Assembly: GCA_010093605.1 (NCBI GenBank) | Contig: MU004193.1 | Coordinates: 1,371,520 to 1,435,519, forward strand | Origin: Lophium mytilinum | Taxonomy: Eukaryota; Ascomycota; Dothideomycetes; Mytilinidiales; Mytilinidiaceae | DNA: 64,000 bases | Direction: 5' to 3' | Shown here: positions 25,201 to 37,195 of the stretch, piece by piece | Position numbering within the stretch: position 1 is the stretch's first letter | How the letters are laid out: the number at the start of each line of letters is the position of its first letter | Made by a program: the position numbers and the translations under genes | The notes under the pieces: generated by a model | Seen by the model: the letters and a program-made list of their open reading frames with translations, nothing else | Told to the model about the DNA's origin: nothing | Database searches by the model: none

Positions 25201-26702
25201 CCAAGCTCGCGAGGCTGAGGATACCTGTGCAACTATCATGGCCGACCGCAACCACATGGATGGTATGGTGGAGGATCTTCAGCGACAGACTCAGCAGTGG
25301 GAAGAGCGCATTGAGGATCTCTCGGCAGATCTCGACGGTGCGCTCCAAGCTAAGAAGCGTCTCCAAAACGAGCTTGAAGATTACCGCAGCCAGCGAGCGA
25401 TCGACATTGAAGACACAGAGACTTCCATGGAGCAAACCCGTAAGAAGTATCAGTCTGAGCTGTCCTCTATTACGCACGAGCTGGACCTCGAGCGAGAGAA
25501 TGTTATCGACATCCGCGAAGAGAATGGCCGTCTAAGGGAAGAGATCGAGGAGCTCCGCAACAAGTGGGATGACGAGGTCTTGAACAGCTCTACGTGGGCA
25601 AAGGAAAAGAGCCGGCTGGAAATCACTCTCCAGGATATCTCAAATTCTCGCGATGAGGCTGCCAATGCTCACAACGAGGCTCAGGGCAAGATCGTTTCAC
25701 TTCTTTCACAAGTCAGGAGCCTACGCACTTCGATCGACGATGTTGCAGCTGAGCGCGACAATCTCCTCAACGAGAAAAGAGGTCTTGAGACTCGTCTTCA
25801 GGACGCTGCAGCTCGTTTAGAGGAACTCGCCCGTGGAGAGAGTCCCACGATGCGTCAAGCAGCCAGCGTGGACCGAGAGCTGCTAGATCTAAAGTCAGGT
25901 CTTGCACAACAAGAAGACATCGCCGCTGCCGCGGTTGGCAAGATGCGCCGCACAGAGGCTCTCGCACAGGAACTTCAAAAGGACATCGTCGCTGAGCGGG
26001 AAACCAGCGTCCAACTGCACAAAGACAAGGCAGCCTTAGAAAAGACCGCGAAGGAGCTCCAACTCCGCCTTATCGACCTCGAGACAAAAGCCTACTCCTC
26101 CTCTACAAGCCAAGATGTGCGCTTCTTAAACGGCCGAATTCAAGAGGTAAGTCAAGTCTATTTCCCCCTACAATTACTTCTGCTAACATGTTCCTCCCCA
26201 GCTCGAACAAGCCCTCGAATCCGCCGAGTCAACGCGCACCGCTGAAGCCCGCTCCGTCCGCAACGTTGACCGCACCGTCCGCGACCTCCAGACCCAGATC
26301 GAGCGCCGCGACAAGCAAAACACGGCCGTCGCCGACGACCTCGCGAAAGCTAGAGACAAGATCTCCAACCTCCTCAGCACGATCGACGACCTCCAATCCT
26401 CAGACTCCGCAGCACAGCTCCAAGCAAAGCGCGCCGAGCGCGAGCTCCGCGAGGAGCGTGAGAAGTGCCTCCGTATGGAGCGCGAGCTAGAAGGGTGGAA
26501 GGGGCTCCGCATGGAGCGACGTAGCGCACTTGGTGTACCCGGCGCGGGGGGCAGCGAGGCTGGAGATGTGAGGAGTCGGCGCGGTAGCTCGATTGGCCCG
26601 CTTGGCGAATTCGGGATGCTGGGCGATAAAGAGAAGGCGGCTCAGGCGACGGGGAGTCTGAGGGGTTTGAGGAGAATTAGCGGCCAGAAGGGTTTTTTGT
26701 AG
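19258..26702 (+). CDS. Class II myosin heavy chain
   Basis: Actin motor of the cytokinetic ring; fungal class II myosins act at septation. Exons are 19258-19719, 19768-19911, 19961-26146 and 26202-26702, giving 2430 residues. A Ser/Pro-rich leader precedes the SH3-like fold ([10 protein letters not shown]). The motor has the P-loop GESGAGKT at 265-272, switch I text NNSSRFGK, and switch II in [17 protein letters not shown]. Actin-binding text HFVRCILPN is followed by IQ-like sequence near [10 protein letters not shown] coiled-coil rod of about 1400 residues, rich in Glu, Arg, Leu and Gln heptads, makes up the rest, with one Ser/Asn/Thr-rich break near 1680-1740. The ATG at 19258 follows CACC. 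An in-phase ending RISGQKGFL closes the chain. Confidence 0.96.
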
Positions 26703-27778
26703 ATCACGTCGCCCTTGGTGGGATGAAGCGGGCTACGGTTGAGGATGTAGCCGAAGAAGATGAAGATGGAGAGGATTTGGTGGAGGGAGCTGAGGGCGGC
26801 AATATGGGTGGTTTGGGGCTTGGGGGCGTTGGGATTCGGAGAAGGGTTGCTGTGACGATTAGGTCGAGGGCGTTTTTGTGATGTGGGGTTTGTGGGGATT
26901 AGGGGGAGTCTGTGGAGGTGTGGGCTGCATATTTAGCGCTGTTTGGGTCTGGGTTAGGTTGGGCTTCTTATTGGAACTAATGTCGTTGTACCACATCGTG
27001 GAGAGTGCTCATGTGATTCAAGAGGTTGCAACGTGATGCGGTGATTTGAGGGGGGTATAAAATCCACAGAGGCACCTCATTACAGTGGCCATAGGAAAGG
27101 AGCATACAATTTGCAAAACGGCAAGAAGACAGGTCCTATGTTGGCTCGTTGTGCTCAATAACAACGCTGACGTTTGCTCCATGGTGTTGCTGTGGTGGTT
27201 GGAGGTCGAATACTGGCTCTGTTGCTCCGTGGTATTTGCTCAACAACAACATACGCGACAACTGATGGAGAGGTAGTGCGTTTGTACTGTTGTATCGATG
27301 CTGCTAACCATCTTCTCAATCCGCAGTTGAGTATAACATTTTCTTTCCAAGACCCAAACCCTCGAATAGAAATGCTGCCCATACTCCATCTTTCTGAAGT
27401 ATTAATGCATCATTCGATTAAAATGCCGAAGCGCATCATCAACTACTATTGATTAAGGGCGCCCCAACTCGAGACACTCTTCAGACCTCATGATGTGCTT
27501 TCATTCGTAATTTTGATCCACCCAGCTCCCAGGACATTGATCCACATGCCGTTGAATTCGATCGACCATGAGACATTCTAGTTCCAAGGATTGATCCCTC
27601 CTCCAGTCCACATAACTTACTGGGGGCGGTGGTGTTGATTTTGCAACCTCCCCTTCGCAGCTTCCTGCAGAAGAAAGTTGCTGAGCTGTTCGAGAAGTTT
27701 ATATATCGCCAACCCAAGTCAGGTCACGTGCTTCATGTGCTGCATCTGTGATGTGTCTCAGAAGATGAGATAAGCTCC
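26703..27778. other. Intergenic with 3' flank of myosin gene
   Basis: An open frame of 52 codons at 26723-26881 directly follows the myosin stop and has acidic then basic protein-like composition. It may be chance 3'UTR or an unspliced tail. The stretch 27500-27620 carries a copy of the dispersed GATCC repeat. Nothing else is recognisable. Confidence 0.5.
27511..27615 (+). repeat. Dispersed GATCC repeat, third copy
   Basis: TTTTGATCCACCC at 27511 is followed by ATTGATCCAC, a GTTGAATTCGATCG box, ACCATGAGACATT and GATTGATCCC. The order and spacing echo the block near 4200-4260, 23 kb away. Copies differ at many positions. Confidence 0.4.
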
Positions 27779-30477
27779 CTACTTGTCACGCGACGCGGCT
27801 TCTTTCTCGACATCTCTCTCCTTGTTCCCCTTGAGTGTCTCCTTGCTGGGCCCGCCCCGGTTCCAGAGTCTCCATTTCGGGGGTTTGGTTTCGTTGTCTG
27901 CGGATTGTTGGTCTCTCCTTCCGCTGTCTGTAAGCGGTTGGTCTTTGCTTCCGTTGCCTGTAGGCTGTTGACCTTTCGACGTGGCCGTTGTAGACGGCTG
28001 GTCTCGCGCACGGGTCCTATCTTCCTCGTCTTCTTCATTCGCGTGAGCACTCTGGGTAACACCCACATCCTTCGAATTGTCCACTGGGAGTCGCTCATTC
28101 GAAGACGTGCTTTCATCGACCATCATAGGAGAAAATACGGCTCTGCGTATCGGTATCGGCGGTTGATTCAGTGGTGGCGCCCATGGCTCCCACTCCCAAT
28201 TTGCCAGCCAAAATGAGCCCAACAGCACGTTTCTTATTTTGAGGGTCCTCCAGCGCTGCGGGTATACGTTGTGCTCAAACCAGCCAATGATAGCGTGCCA
28301 TCTATTCATACCGCGCTCGCTCATGAAGCTACCGATGAGGGTGTAGGATGGGATGCAGATGAAGACGAGGGCGATGCCGAAGGATTTCATTGAGACGCTG
28401 GATGGGAGGTTTGTCATGCCGAAGACGGACTTTGATAGTGTTAGTGTTGGAAGGGATGTGGCGGAAAGAGGATATTGAAAGGAGGACATTGAAAGGAAGA
28501 TATTGGAAACAAGATATTGGAAGGAGAGTCTCGGGAAAAAATAGGTATATCGGAATAGAGGTAGACTTGGTCTATGAATAGTGAGAGACTTACTGTCACG
28601 AAGGCTAAAGGTAGAAAGAATATGGATACCTGAGACGTTTAGCATGGTGGAGTTATATGACATCAAATAGCGGTATGTACTCACAAGGGTGAGGATTTTG
28701 ATATTTTCACCTTGCGCGATGGCAATCTGGCTTTGCTTGAGAGACTGATCTGCCGATTTCGAGGAGTTACGGCTTTCAAGGACCGCAGAACCGTTGAAAA
28801 GCTTTTTAGCAAGCGGATAGTTAGCAGAAGTCGCATCGTAACTGCCAGTAGACTTACGCCGTCTCGCAAAGCGGCGATTGCTTTTTGTTTGGATTTACAG
28901 TCTTCGATCAGACCACGAAACTTCTTGATTAGATCTTCCATTCCTTTCGAGACCTGCTCCATTCTAGCCGCGTAATGCTTCGCTTTCTCCGAACGCTGCG
29001 ACTCTTTTCGAAAGTCGAAAAGATCTGTGTTTGAGGAGTACATGTCCCATTGTTCGATAATCTCCTTTAGTGTGCCCTGAATCATCTCCAGGCTTTGGTG
29101 CGCCCAGAAGTAGAGTTCCGATTTGGTGTAGTTCTCATCGTCAAACAAGAGCTCCTCGATGTAGTCCAGATTGAACATGAAATCCCTCTGCAAATTGGTT
29201 AGCCTAATCGAACATGTACAAAGAGCAATCTTCTGCTTACTGGAGGCGAGACTTTGGCAGATATCTTCTGGAACAAGCTCATCATATGATCATAGACGTA
29301 TTTGTGTTCTGCGGCGATGACCCAAATCCAAGCCTCGGACGCATTTGCGAGGCGTACATCCGTTTCAAGACGATGCTCTCTCCACAAGCGCAAGTGTGGC
29401 ACAGCAGGAACAACAAGAATAGACCATGGTTTGAAAGGTGCATACGGTGGAAGGCCTTTTACTTGGTCGATCTCCTCGCTCAGTTGCATAGCAGTCGTCC
29501 CGAGCCCGATGTAAAAGTCCGCCTTCTTGTCTTTGTAGAGCTCTTTCACCTTCAGTCTATGCCGCATGGGCAACTTGACTCGGTCTTCGAAGCTTAGGAT
29601 GTAGAGATATTTGATAGCATAGTGTCGGGCTCGGGACTTGGTTCATCGGATCTGCACTACGTCAATTGGAGCCCATGGGGCCTTCGCACGCTGGTTTGCC
29701 TACCATTTCATCATATGGTACGTCTGACCCCAGCCGCGATTCTCCGGGATATAAGTCGATGGTGGTAGTGACTGCGAAGAAGTGTTCTAACGCTGTATGA
29801 AGTGCGACCAGCACCTTCGAAGAAATCGTTTCGACAACGCTAAATTCAATGAGCACATCTCTAGAGGGATGTAGGAATGCCATACATGATGCGTCCAACC
29901 GTAGGAGATCCAATTCTAGACAGATGAGAAGAGTTCAAGTGTAAGCCTCCTTTGAACGAAGGTGGCGCATCGTAGCCAGAACTCTATTGGCGTGAGTTCG
30001 ATATCACAAAATGAAGCCTCATCGTAATGAACATGTGTTGCTTACTCTTATCACATCCCAAAAAGCCCCTTTGGTGAAGGCATCCACGGATCGAACGCAG
30101 TATCCTTTCTGACCGAAATCAAGTATTTCACCGACGAATGCGCATGTCTCTCTTAGAACGCGTGAATCGGACGCCGGGTTTGTTTCTTTGTAGAACTCGC
30201 TATCTCCGATGGTTGGATCAAGCCCTTCCGTCAGGGCGAAGCCCTCTGGGTACACCTCCTGAACGTATGAAATGACCTCGCGAAGGTAGGAGAGGTCAAA
30301 TTCCACGTGGTCCAACTTACCAGAAACGAGACATTGCTCTGCAGGGATTTCAGATGAGCCATCCTTGTCTGCGATAGTGTGGACTCTGGCACCAGCCCCG
30401 CCAGCTTCTTCGAGTACTTCGAAAACAGTGCCAACTCTAGCTCCCCTCCTGCTACTGATGAACGAGTTACCCGCCAT
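27779..30477 (-). CDS. CorA-like (MIT-superfamily) membrane protein
   Basis: Fungal CorA-like protein; bacterial CorA imports magnesium, but transport by fungal members is not established. My exons are 30477-30046, about 29914-29704, 29636-29241, 29187-28858, 28801-28685, 28629-28594 and 28429-27779, about 720 residues. Exons 3-7 join cleanly in phase 0. The join between exons 1 and 2 could not be made in frame with good splice sites. A helical, charged region leads to SQIAIAQGENIKILTL, then membrane span IFFLPLAFVTSVFG, the loop GMTN (variant of the CorA GMN motif), and span FGIALVFICIPSYTLIGSF. The cytoplasmic tail is charged with TGNGSKDQP-like repeats. The start ATG at 30477 has CCATGG context but an upstream exon is possible. 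Confidence 0.65.
28469..28527. repeat. Four-unit 14-bp minisatellite inside an intron
   Basis: Four diverged copies of a 14-bp unit (consensus GGAAGATATTGGAA) run from about 28469 to 28527, inside the 164-nt intron between exons 6 and 7 of the CorA-like gene. The intron is longer than its neighbours, probably because of this expansion. Confidence 0.55.
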
Positions 30478-32574
30478 GGTACCTTTCCTCACCAAGTCCT
30501 ACGTTTGGACGACAAGAAAACTGGCACGACCCAAGCTTCTGCCAGGCGGCGGGGGACGCCGTCCAGGCCGATCATACCTCAGGACTGAGACGTCGAGAGA
30601 AAACGGCTTCTTGGCTGGTGCCTCTGTCAGGGTTCTCTCTAGTATCCCTCATATTGCGAGGCCAGCTACGATGAACCTTACGATGTTACGGCCTCGTCCA
30701 ACAGCCTCAGCGGCAAGCGGCTACATATGCCTCGATCTGTCGTGAGCATGCTCATCGCCAAAAGAACGAACGTATAGAGGTACGCTATGCCATCGTCGCA
30801 AGCGATCGCAGTTCCAGAGTTTGGACGGTTGTTTCCATCCATCCGACGGTTACACAATATCCGCGAAATAGAGGAAATTCGGCCAAGCTGGCCCGGCGGT
30901 TTGAACAGCCCTTTATGCCATCATTCTTGTGGAGACATCTCGTATGAATAGGTCCGATTACTTCTCCACAGATCATCGTCCGTTGTACCCTTGTACGTAT
31001 GCACCAAAATGTTGTTGCCAAGATTTTACAGCAGAATCAGAAGAAAATTGGTGGTCGGAACTTTCGGCACAACAATGATGTTTACCAAGCCAGCGCAGAC
31101 TGCTTCGGCTGCATCTGAGCGCGTACAGGAAGCTTGACCTCGATGTGGTGCGAGAGCGTGGTGTGATCTGAATCTTCAAAAGCTATGAACTGAAGACAAG
31201 TATAAGCGAAAGCGGCTTGAACCGCCTCAATTTTGTTCGTATAGTATACTAGCTTCGTTGTATCACGAGCATTGTTGTGTCGAGCAATATCAAGCCGGAG
31301 TGAAAATCCCAGCCACATTCATGCACACAGCCACCTTTTTCGTCTGAGCTTGCTGGCCCTAAGACTGCTTACGGATAAGCTCCCACAAACAGATGCATTT
31401 ATGACCTTGACTTCTAATGTAGTCTCAACGGGATACGGCCTGCGGTATCCTGCTACATTGAAACAACATTTTCCGGTGGCAATGTTGAAACCTTCAGAGG
31501 GGGTTGGATGCGGGCATCTCACGAACCGAAGTTTCGATCTCGTGTGCAGTCGGAGCAGTGATCCCCCGCAGCGGATGGCCACAACTGCGTGATAATAGGT
31601 ATGGCGGAAGCGCCGAGAATGTGCTTCCACCGGACCCGCGGGATCTGGTACGGGGTATATTTAATGCCATTCAGGAAGGTGACCTTCGAAGCCCAACTCC
31701 GGAACCCGATGCATATTCCTCCAGCCTTACCATGTACTGGCTAGCCTTTCCAAAGGAAGTGCTCTTAGGCGACCTACAGGCTCTCCATGGAACCTTCAGG
31801 CAGGGACTACTAAACTTGGCGGCGGGTCCTCAAACCGATTAACTGCCAAGGAAGCCCAAATGAACATCAGGGGCATCAGCCACACTTAGCTCTCTCGATG
31901 CATTGGTCTACCCGAGCTGGGTTGACCGGTCCCAAGCCCCTGTAACGAGGCACAGCCGCGAGACTGGGCGTTGCCCGGCGGGTAGATGCTGGTGGACAGG
32001 GGCTCGGGCACGTGACCAGCGCTAAACTCTGATTTTTGCCGTCTCGCTTCCTCCTATCCCCTTGAGCCTACGTTCGGATGGAAGCGCCGACAACTCACAC
32101 TCCTCATTAGCCTTACGATATCGTGCAGTCACAGTCAGCATCCTCAGCATCCTCAGCAGCCTTATATCAATCATGAAGATTGTGATGCCATCCGACGGCG
32201 GCCATGTCCCGTCTCAGCCGCACTCCGTACAGGAGGCACTTCCTCAAGCTATTGTCTTGGCTGTCCACCATGGCACCGTTTGATTCGAACAAGCTGCAAT
32301 TAGCTGCTTGGCATACCGTAGGCTGGGCTCGAATCCCCCAACTTCTGTTACCGCCCCCTTCAGCCCGTCTTGGCATCTAGTCACCTTCGCATCACCATGC
32401 AATTGTGCAGAAACATCGAGGGGCGCGCCCAGAACCCAGCGCTCAGCCCCCTGGCTGTCAGTGCGTGCGGGATCATCCTTCGCCCAGACGAGCATGAGTA
32501 TTAAATGAGGGCCGTGGCACATCGATTCTGGGTTTCTATATTCAGTCACTTTTTCCTGGTCACAGCATCGCATT
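30478..32574. other. Gene-poor stretch
   Basis: About 2.1 kb. An open frame of 112 codons at 31504-31842 (+) and one of 78 codons at 31318-31082 (-) show no known domain, so I do not call genes. An inverted repeat at 31926-32017 is listed separately. TATA-like and CT-rich text near 32500-32574 is the likely promoter of the S41 protease gene. Confidence 0.45.
31926..32017. repeat. Imperfect inverted repeat, about 92 bp
   Basis: CCCAAGCCCCTGT near 31931-31943 pairs with ACAGGGGCTCGGG at 31996-32008, and the outer GGT/ACC bases also pair. The GC-rich spacer is about 50 bp. It could fold into a hairpin; no target-site duplication was recognised. Confidence 0.35.
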
Positions 32575-35187
32575 ATGTTGTTTGATCTTTTTCTTCTCAG
32601 CGGGCTCGTCCTCACTGGCGGCTCTCTAGTCGCAGCTAGAGATGAACCTTGCGCGGTCGTGAGTGCTGCATCTGCGTCTTTTTTGGTCGATTACCCTCAG
32701 GCTACGGCTGCCTATGTGAATGCAGAGGACGCGGTCGCGTGTTTGAAGTCTGTTCCTATCCAAAAGGATGAGGACAAAGCTCTTATGAACGAGATACTAT
32801 TGTAAGTACATGCATCCTAGCTATGACTCAGTGAAAGGTCATGAGTCTGTGCACACGCATTCACCACTGTTTGGGGTAGCCCCTTGGAAATTCGAAAGGC
32901 GTGGGCACGAGGTCAAGTTTCATCTGTGCAAACTTAGGTGCCTCTTGACTGTACGACTACATACTAGCTGGACCGCTCCCCGCAGTGGTGCCGGGTGAGC
33001 AAGACTCGAGTCAAGCAGTGTCAAATACGTGTGCCCAGAATTATGGCCTATTACTGTACAATCCCATCCGACATCTGTTCTCATTGTCACATTCCGGGTA
33101 TAAATACTAACTCTATCCCCTCTTAGGTACTTGAGCTGGCAATCAAATATTGCGTACATTGCCGACCCTCCAGCAGGATACACCGAAGAGCGCGTGGACA
33201 TCCTCGACAACCTCAAAGCAATCTATAAAAAATTAGACGGCGATGGATATGACGACGAGTACACCTTCCAGCTCGATCTTTCTACCACGATCACGGAGGC
33301 CTATGACTTCCATCTCTACTTTGTCGCAGATATCCTAGGCATATTCATCTTCTCAAGGGGCAATCTCTTTGGAGATGGTGACGAATTGTCCCTAACTTCT
33401 TTATCCTCCGACGGAAAGGCTCTGCCCGAGCTATACAACGTCTACGATATTATCAAGGAACGTACCGACGATTTCAAGGCCTCCCCTATCACGGAAATCA
33501 ACAACAAGACCGCAAGCGAATACTTGAATGATTGGGCCAAAACATACACGTATCACGATAAGGATGCTCGTTATGAGCGGAACTTTTACAACCAGGCCGG
33601 TGCCTCGATTGGCCAGCCCGTGGACTCATTTGCCAGCGGTCGCTATCCAGATGGTGCTTCAACTTTCATCACTTTCAAGAACGGTACCTCCGTAGAGTTC
33701 TTTAATTATGCCAAGATCAACGCGGATATGTCCAACGTTGCCAGTGGCGAGGAGTTTTTCTCTGCTTTCTGCAACCAGGGACCACCCAGCCCGAACTCCA
33801 AGGTTAAACGTGAGCCTACACTCACTTCCAGGGCTGATCCGACGGCTACTGGCTACCCTGATGCCGTTCTTTTGCACTCTGAGGGCGTAATTGGTGGATA
33901 TTACCTCGAAGGCCAGGGCTACGACGATGTCGCTGTGCTTGGGATTCCCTCTTTTGGTCCTGAATCTGACAAGGGTGGACCCGAGTTCCAGGACGTGGTC
34001 TTCCAGTTTTTCGCGGATGCTACCGCAAAGGGCAAGAAGAAGCTCGTAATCGATACCCGTGCTAATGGCGGAGGACGAGTCTTCCTAGGCTTTGATCTCT
34101 TCAAACAGCTATTTCCTACTCTTGAGCCATGGGGAGCGACGCGCTACCGTGCCAACGAGGCTTTCGACGTTGTGGGTCAGGCCTTGAGCAAGCAACTAGA
34201 AGGATATACATACGAGCAGGCCATTGCAGACTTTAACTCTAAGGGTCTAGATAGCTTGCTAGCTGCTGCGTGGAGTAGTATCTTCAACTACAAGGTTCCG
34301 ATGACCGTTGATGGCCAAAACTTTACATCCTGGAAAGATATGTTCGGGCCAAACGTTTTCAACAATGATAACTTTACGGATCTTCAGAGATACAACGTAG
34401 GGTCTTCTCTTATTACTTCCAAAGTCTTTCAGCTCATAGCTAACCAACGTAGTTCAATAACTTCTTCTCCGACGATCTTACACTGGATGTCAGCGGCTAC
34501 CGCACTCGCGCCAATAAACTCGGTCCCCAGCCCTTCCAGCCCGAGAACATCGTCATCCTCCAAGACGGTGGCTGCGGTTCTACCTGCGCTATCTTCGCCG
34601 AGCTCATGAAGGCTCAAGGGCATGTGCAGCAAGTCGTCATCGGCGGTCAGCCAAAGACTGGCGCTATGCAAGGTGTTGCCGGCTCCAAGGGCGCCCAAGT
34701 CCTGAACTTCCTCGAGGTCTTCAAACAGGCCTCCAGCGCCTACAAATTCCTTACGGACGATCAGGATAAGATCAACGGTACCGAGCTCGGCGCCCTCGTT
34801 CAGGCTCAGCGCCCCCTAATGCGCGCTGGCTATAGCGCGGACGGCAGTCCTTTCGCAGCCGTCAACCTCCGTGACAACATCCGCGAAGGTGACAACTCCA
34901 ACACCCCGCTCGAGTTCGTCTACGAGGCTGCCGACTGCAAGCTGTTCTACACTCCGGATCTATTTGGCGATGTCACCGAAGTCTGGAAGGCGGCTGTCGA
35001 CGCGCGCTGGTCCAACGGCAAGGGCTGTGTCGAGGGCAGCACAAGTGACAAGAGCAGTATTAGCGGAGGCCTTACGCTCCCTGCTTCAAACCCCAAGGGG
35101 CCGCAGACTGCTGGTGCTTCCGGCCGCGATAGCGCGATGGCGCTTGTGGTTGCGATGGCGATAAGTGCGCTTGTGTTTATGCTTTAG
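32575..35187 (+). CDS. Secreted peptidase S41 family protein (CPAF-like), probable GPI anchor
   Basis: Serine protease of the tail-specific/CPAF-like S41 group, probably tethered at the cell surface. Exons are 32575-32801, 33127-34396 and 34453-35187, giving 743 residues. A signal peptide is clear (MLFDLFLLSGLVLTGG). The nucleophile is probably Ser542 in DGGCGSTCA, which fits the S41 pattern of Ser after a turn. VIDTRANGGG upstream is the conserved strand of the fold. The C-terminus is Ser/Gly-rich and ends in a hydrophobic segment (MALVVAMAISALVFML), as for GPI attachment. The first intron is 325 nt, unusually long here. Substrate is unknown. Confidence 0.85.
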
Positions 35188-35664
35188 ATGCATATAAGGC
35201 CCGTATGTAGATGATCTGGCTTATGTTGTATATCCCACGTATATTGAATAGACTGTAACGACTTCCGTATGAACGTAGTTGCTTTGACTAACCTGTCTCA
35301 GTGTGATTCTAACCTCATGTCCCAGGGTATTTGGAATCGCTCAGTCCGCACCTCTATGGGTAAAAGAGGCAATCTAGCATCTCGCCGCTGATTGGTCGCA
35401 ATGGAGGACTGCACACATTCCAGCATCAACGTTAGATTAAGCTTAATTGGACCCCACAACTCCAATACTATCTCCGCGCCCAAAGATCAGCATCTCGAAT
35501 CACTTCGGCCGGAACGCATCCGAGAAACGCCTTTTCATCAAATAGTGTCGTTGCGGTACGGTTTCTAATGTGCCTCAATGATTCCGATCTCCGAACCCAA
35601 ATCCAACATCTCCACTGTGCCGCTCTGAACCAACCAAGGCGCGGCCAACCCTTGTTCCATCGTC
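35188..35664. other. Convergent intergenic region
   Basis: About 480 bp between the ends of two convergent genes. I see no gene in it. Confidence 0.6.
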
Positions 35665-36387
35665 TCAAACCTTCCAGAAGCGGTTCCTACGCACGCTCTT
35701 CGCAACCGTAAAGTCAACGCAAGACTCATACGTTTGCTTCGCACTAGTACCATACCACCACCATTGCAGGACCTGCGAGGGAATCATCAGCACCCCGATT
35801 CTGTCTAAACCGAGCCCACCGTGCGCCAGGACAGATGCAGACTCCGTGGAATAAACAGAGGTAGGAATACTCACACAATCCCCAGCCCTCCCACACCTCT
35901 CCTCCAACCCCCCGGGAATCGTCACACTAAACTCCGTCTGATCAACCGGCACATCCCCACTCAGCGGCCCGACCGCATAGTCATCCCAGTACTTCAGCTC
36001 CTCCCCAATCACCTCGTTCGTTCTCGTGTCCACGACGGACACGTTGGCCGTGCCCGCGTGCGGGATCCGCAGCCATATCTTCACGCTTACGACATCGCCC
36101 GCGACGTACTTCTGCACGTTTGCGGTGTTGTCGGCGAACTGGAGGCCTTTGCAGAGCCAAAGGTTGCAGGCAGGGGCGGAATGGTTGTAGGAGGGGGCGG
36201 GTGGGGAGGAGGCGTAGGCTTCGGGAAGCCCTTCGACGTGGGAGGTGTTGTCGGCGGTTATGAGGGCGGCGACGCCTGTGCCGCAGGCAGAGATGAGGGC
36301 GGGACCGACGGCGCGGGGGGCGGGGGTGGTGATGATGCCGTGGGCGGAGATGAGGGATGGGAGGAGGGTGAGGAGGAAGGAGCGCAT
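35665..36387 (-). CDS. Secreted LPMO-like copper protein (chitin/polysaccharide-binding type)
   Basis: Likely lytic polysaccharide monooxygenase or a copper-binding relative; these enzymes start with a His that chelates copper and oxidatively cut polysaccharides. The signal peptide MRSFLLTLLPSLISA is followed directly by HG, giving the N-terminal His of a histidine brace. RIPHAGTANVSVVD supplies a second His. Six or more Cys are spread as in a disulphide-rich secreted fold, including NLWLCKG, ERCGRAGDC and YESCVDF. The frame is open throughout (240 residues), but a GTGAGT to CGCAG intron at 35874-35773 (102 nt, in frame) would join AGDC to VLQWWW and give 206 residues, as in relatives. Exact AA family not assigned. 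Confidence 0.65.
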   Translation of the reverse strand: MRSFLLTLLPSLISAHGIITTPAPRAVGPALISACGTGVAALITADNTSHVEGLPEAYASSPPAPSYNHSAPACNLWLCKGLQFADNTANVQKYVAGDVVSVKIWLRIPHAGTANVSVVDTRTNEVIGEELKYWDDYAVGPLSGDVPVDQTEFSVTIPGGLEERCGRAGDCVSIPTSVYSTESASVLAHGGLGLDRIGVLMIPSQVLQWWWYGTSAKQTYESCVDFTVAKSVRRNRFWKV

Positions 36388-37195
36388 GTTGGGTTGAGTT
36401 TAGGGTAAGTGAGTGAGTGACGAGAGATAGACTGTAGGATGCGAATGATACGAGGGCTTTTGTATGAATGAGCGAGTCGAAATTGAAGGTAAGAAGGAGA
36501 GTAGAAGAGATAGATAAGATTGTAATACGTTAGAGACATCATATATAGACACCCCTTCATTGCCTCTAACCCACACGCATCCCCCTCCCGCCAGACCCAC
36601 CTCCAGATCTTGCCACGGGTATCGGCAAACGTCCGATTCGTGGGACTTTTGGTTCCTGAATCCACATGTGTCTAGATAAATTACTTCGGCAATATGAGTG
36701 ATACCGCATACTGCAGTTTAGGTACCCTTGCTTCTCCACACGCGGGACAACGGAGCGGATCTTGTCCCCCTTGCGGATTATTTGGATGCGAGGGGCAAAT
36801 TAAACTCAGTGGTATATGACGTCGAGGAACGATGTATGAAAGAGGGAGATGGGATGTGTCCCTAGCTGCTTCTCAGATTAGCCTAATATGACTATCGGAC
36901 AAATCTCTCCAAAGACTCGCAATCGTGAGCAAAACATCAGCCTCGTCACCATCTAGATCATGCTCCTTTCATCAGTATACATGACGCAAGTCGTAGCCTC
37001 ATCGCCTGAAAGTATTCGAGATTAATACCTAAGGATCATCAAGACTAGAAGACAATTTCAAACGAGACAGTTCCCCTGACATTGAGAGAAATTCGTGAGA
37101 CATACATAAGCTTCGGCTCGTTCGCATCATCAAGAAAGTGCTCGAACACATCAAAATCTCGTCCCTTTCATGAGTATAGGAGACTTACAGCCAGA
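36388..37195. other. Intergenic between two minus-strand secreted genes
   Basis: About 800 bp; holds the promoter of the LPMO-like gene and the 3' flank of the subtilase. No gene or RNA is supported. Confidence 0.6.

Noticed and set aside
31504-31842. 112-codon open frame (+)
   Set aside because: No recognised domain or signal peptide and no neighbouring exons; too weak to call.
32300-32350. GGCTCGAATCC text resembling a tRNA T-arm
   Set aside because: No matching acceptor, D or anticodon arms could be paired around it.
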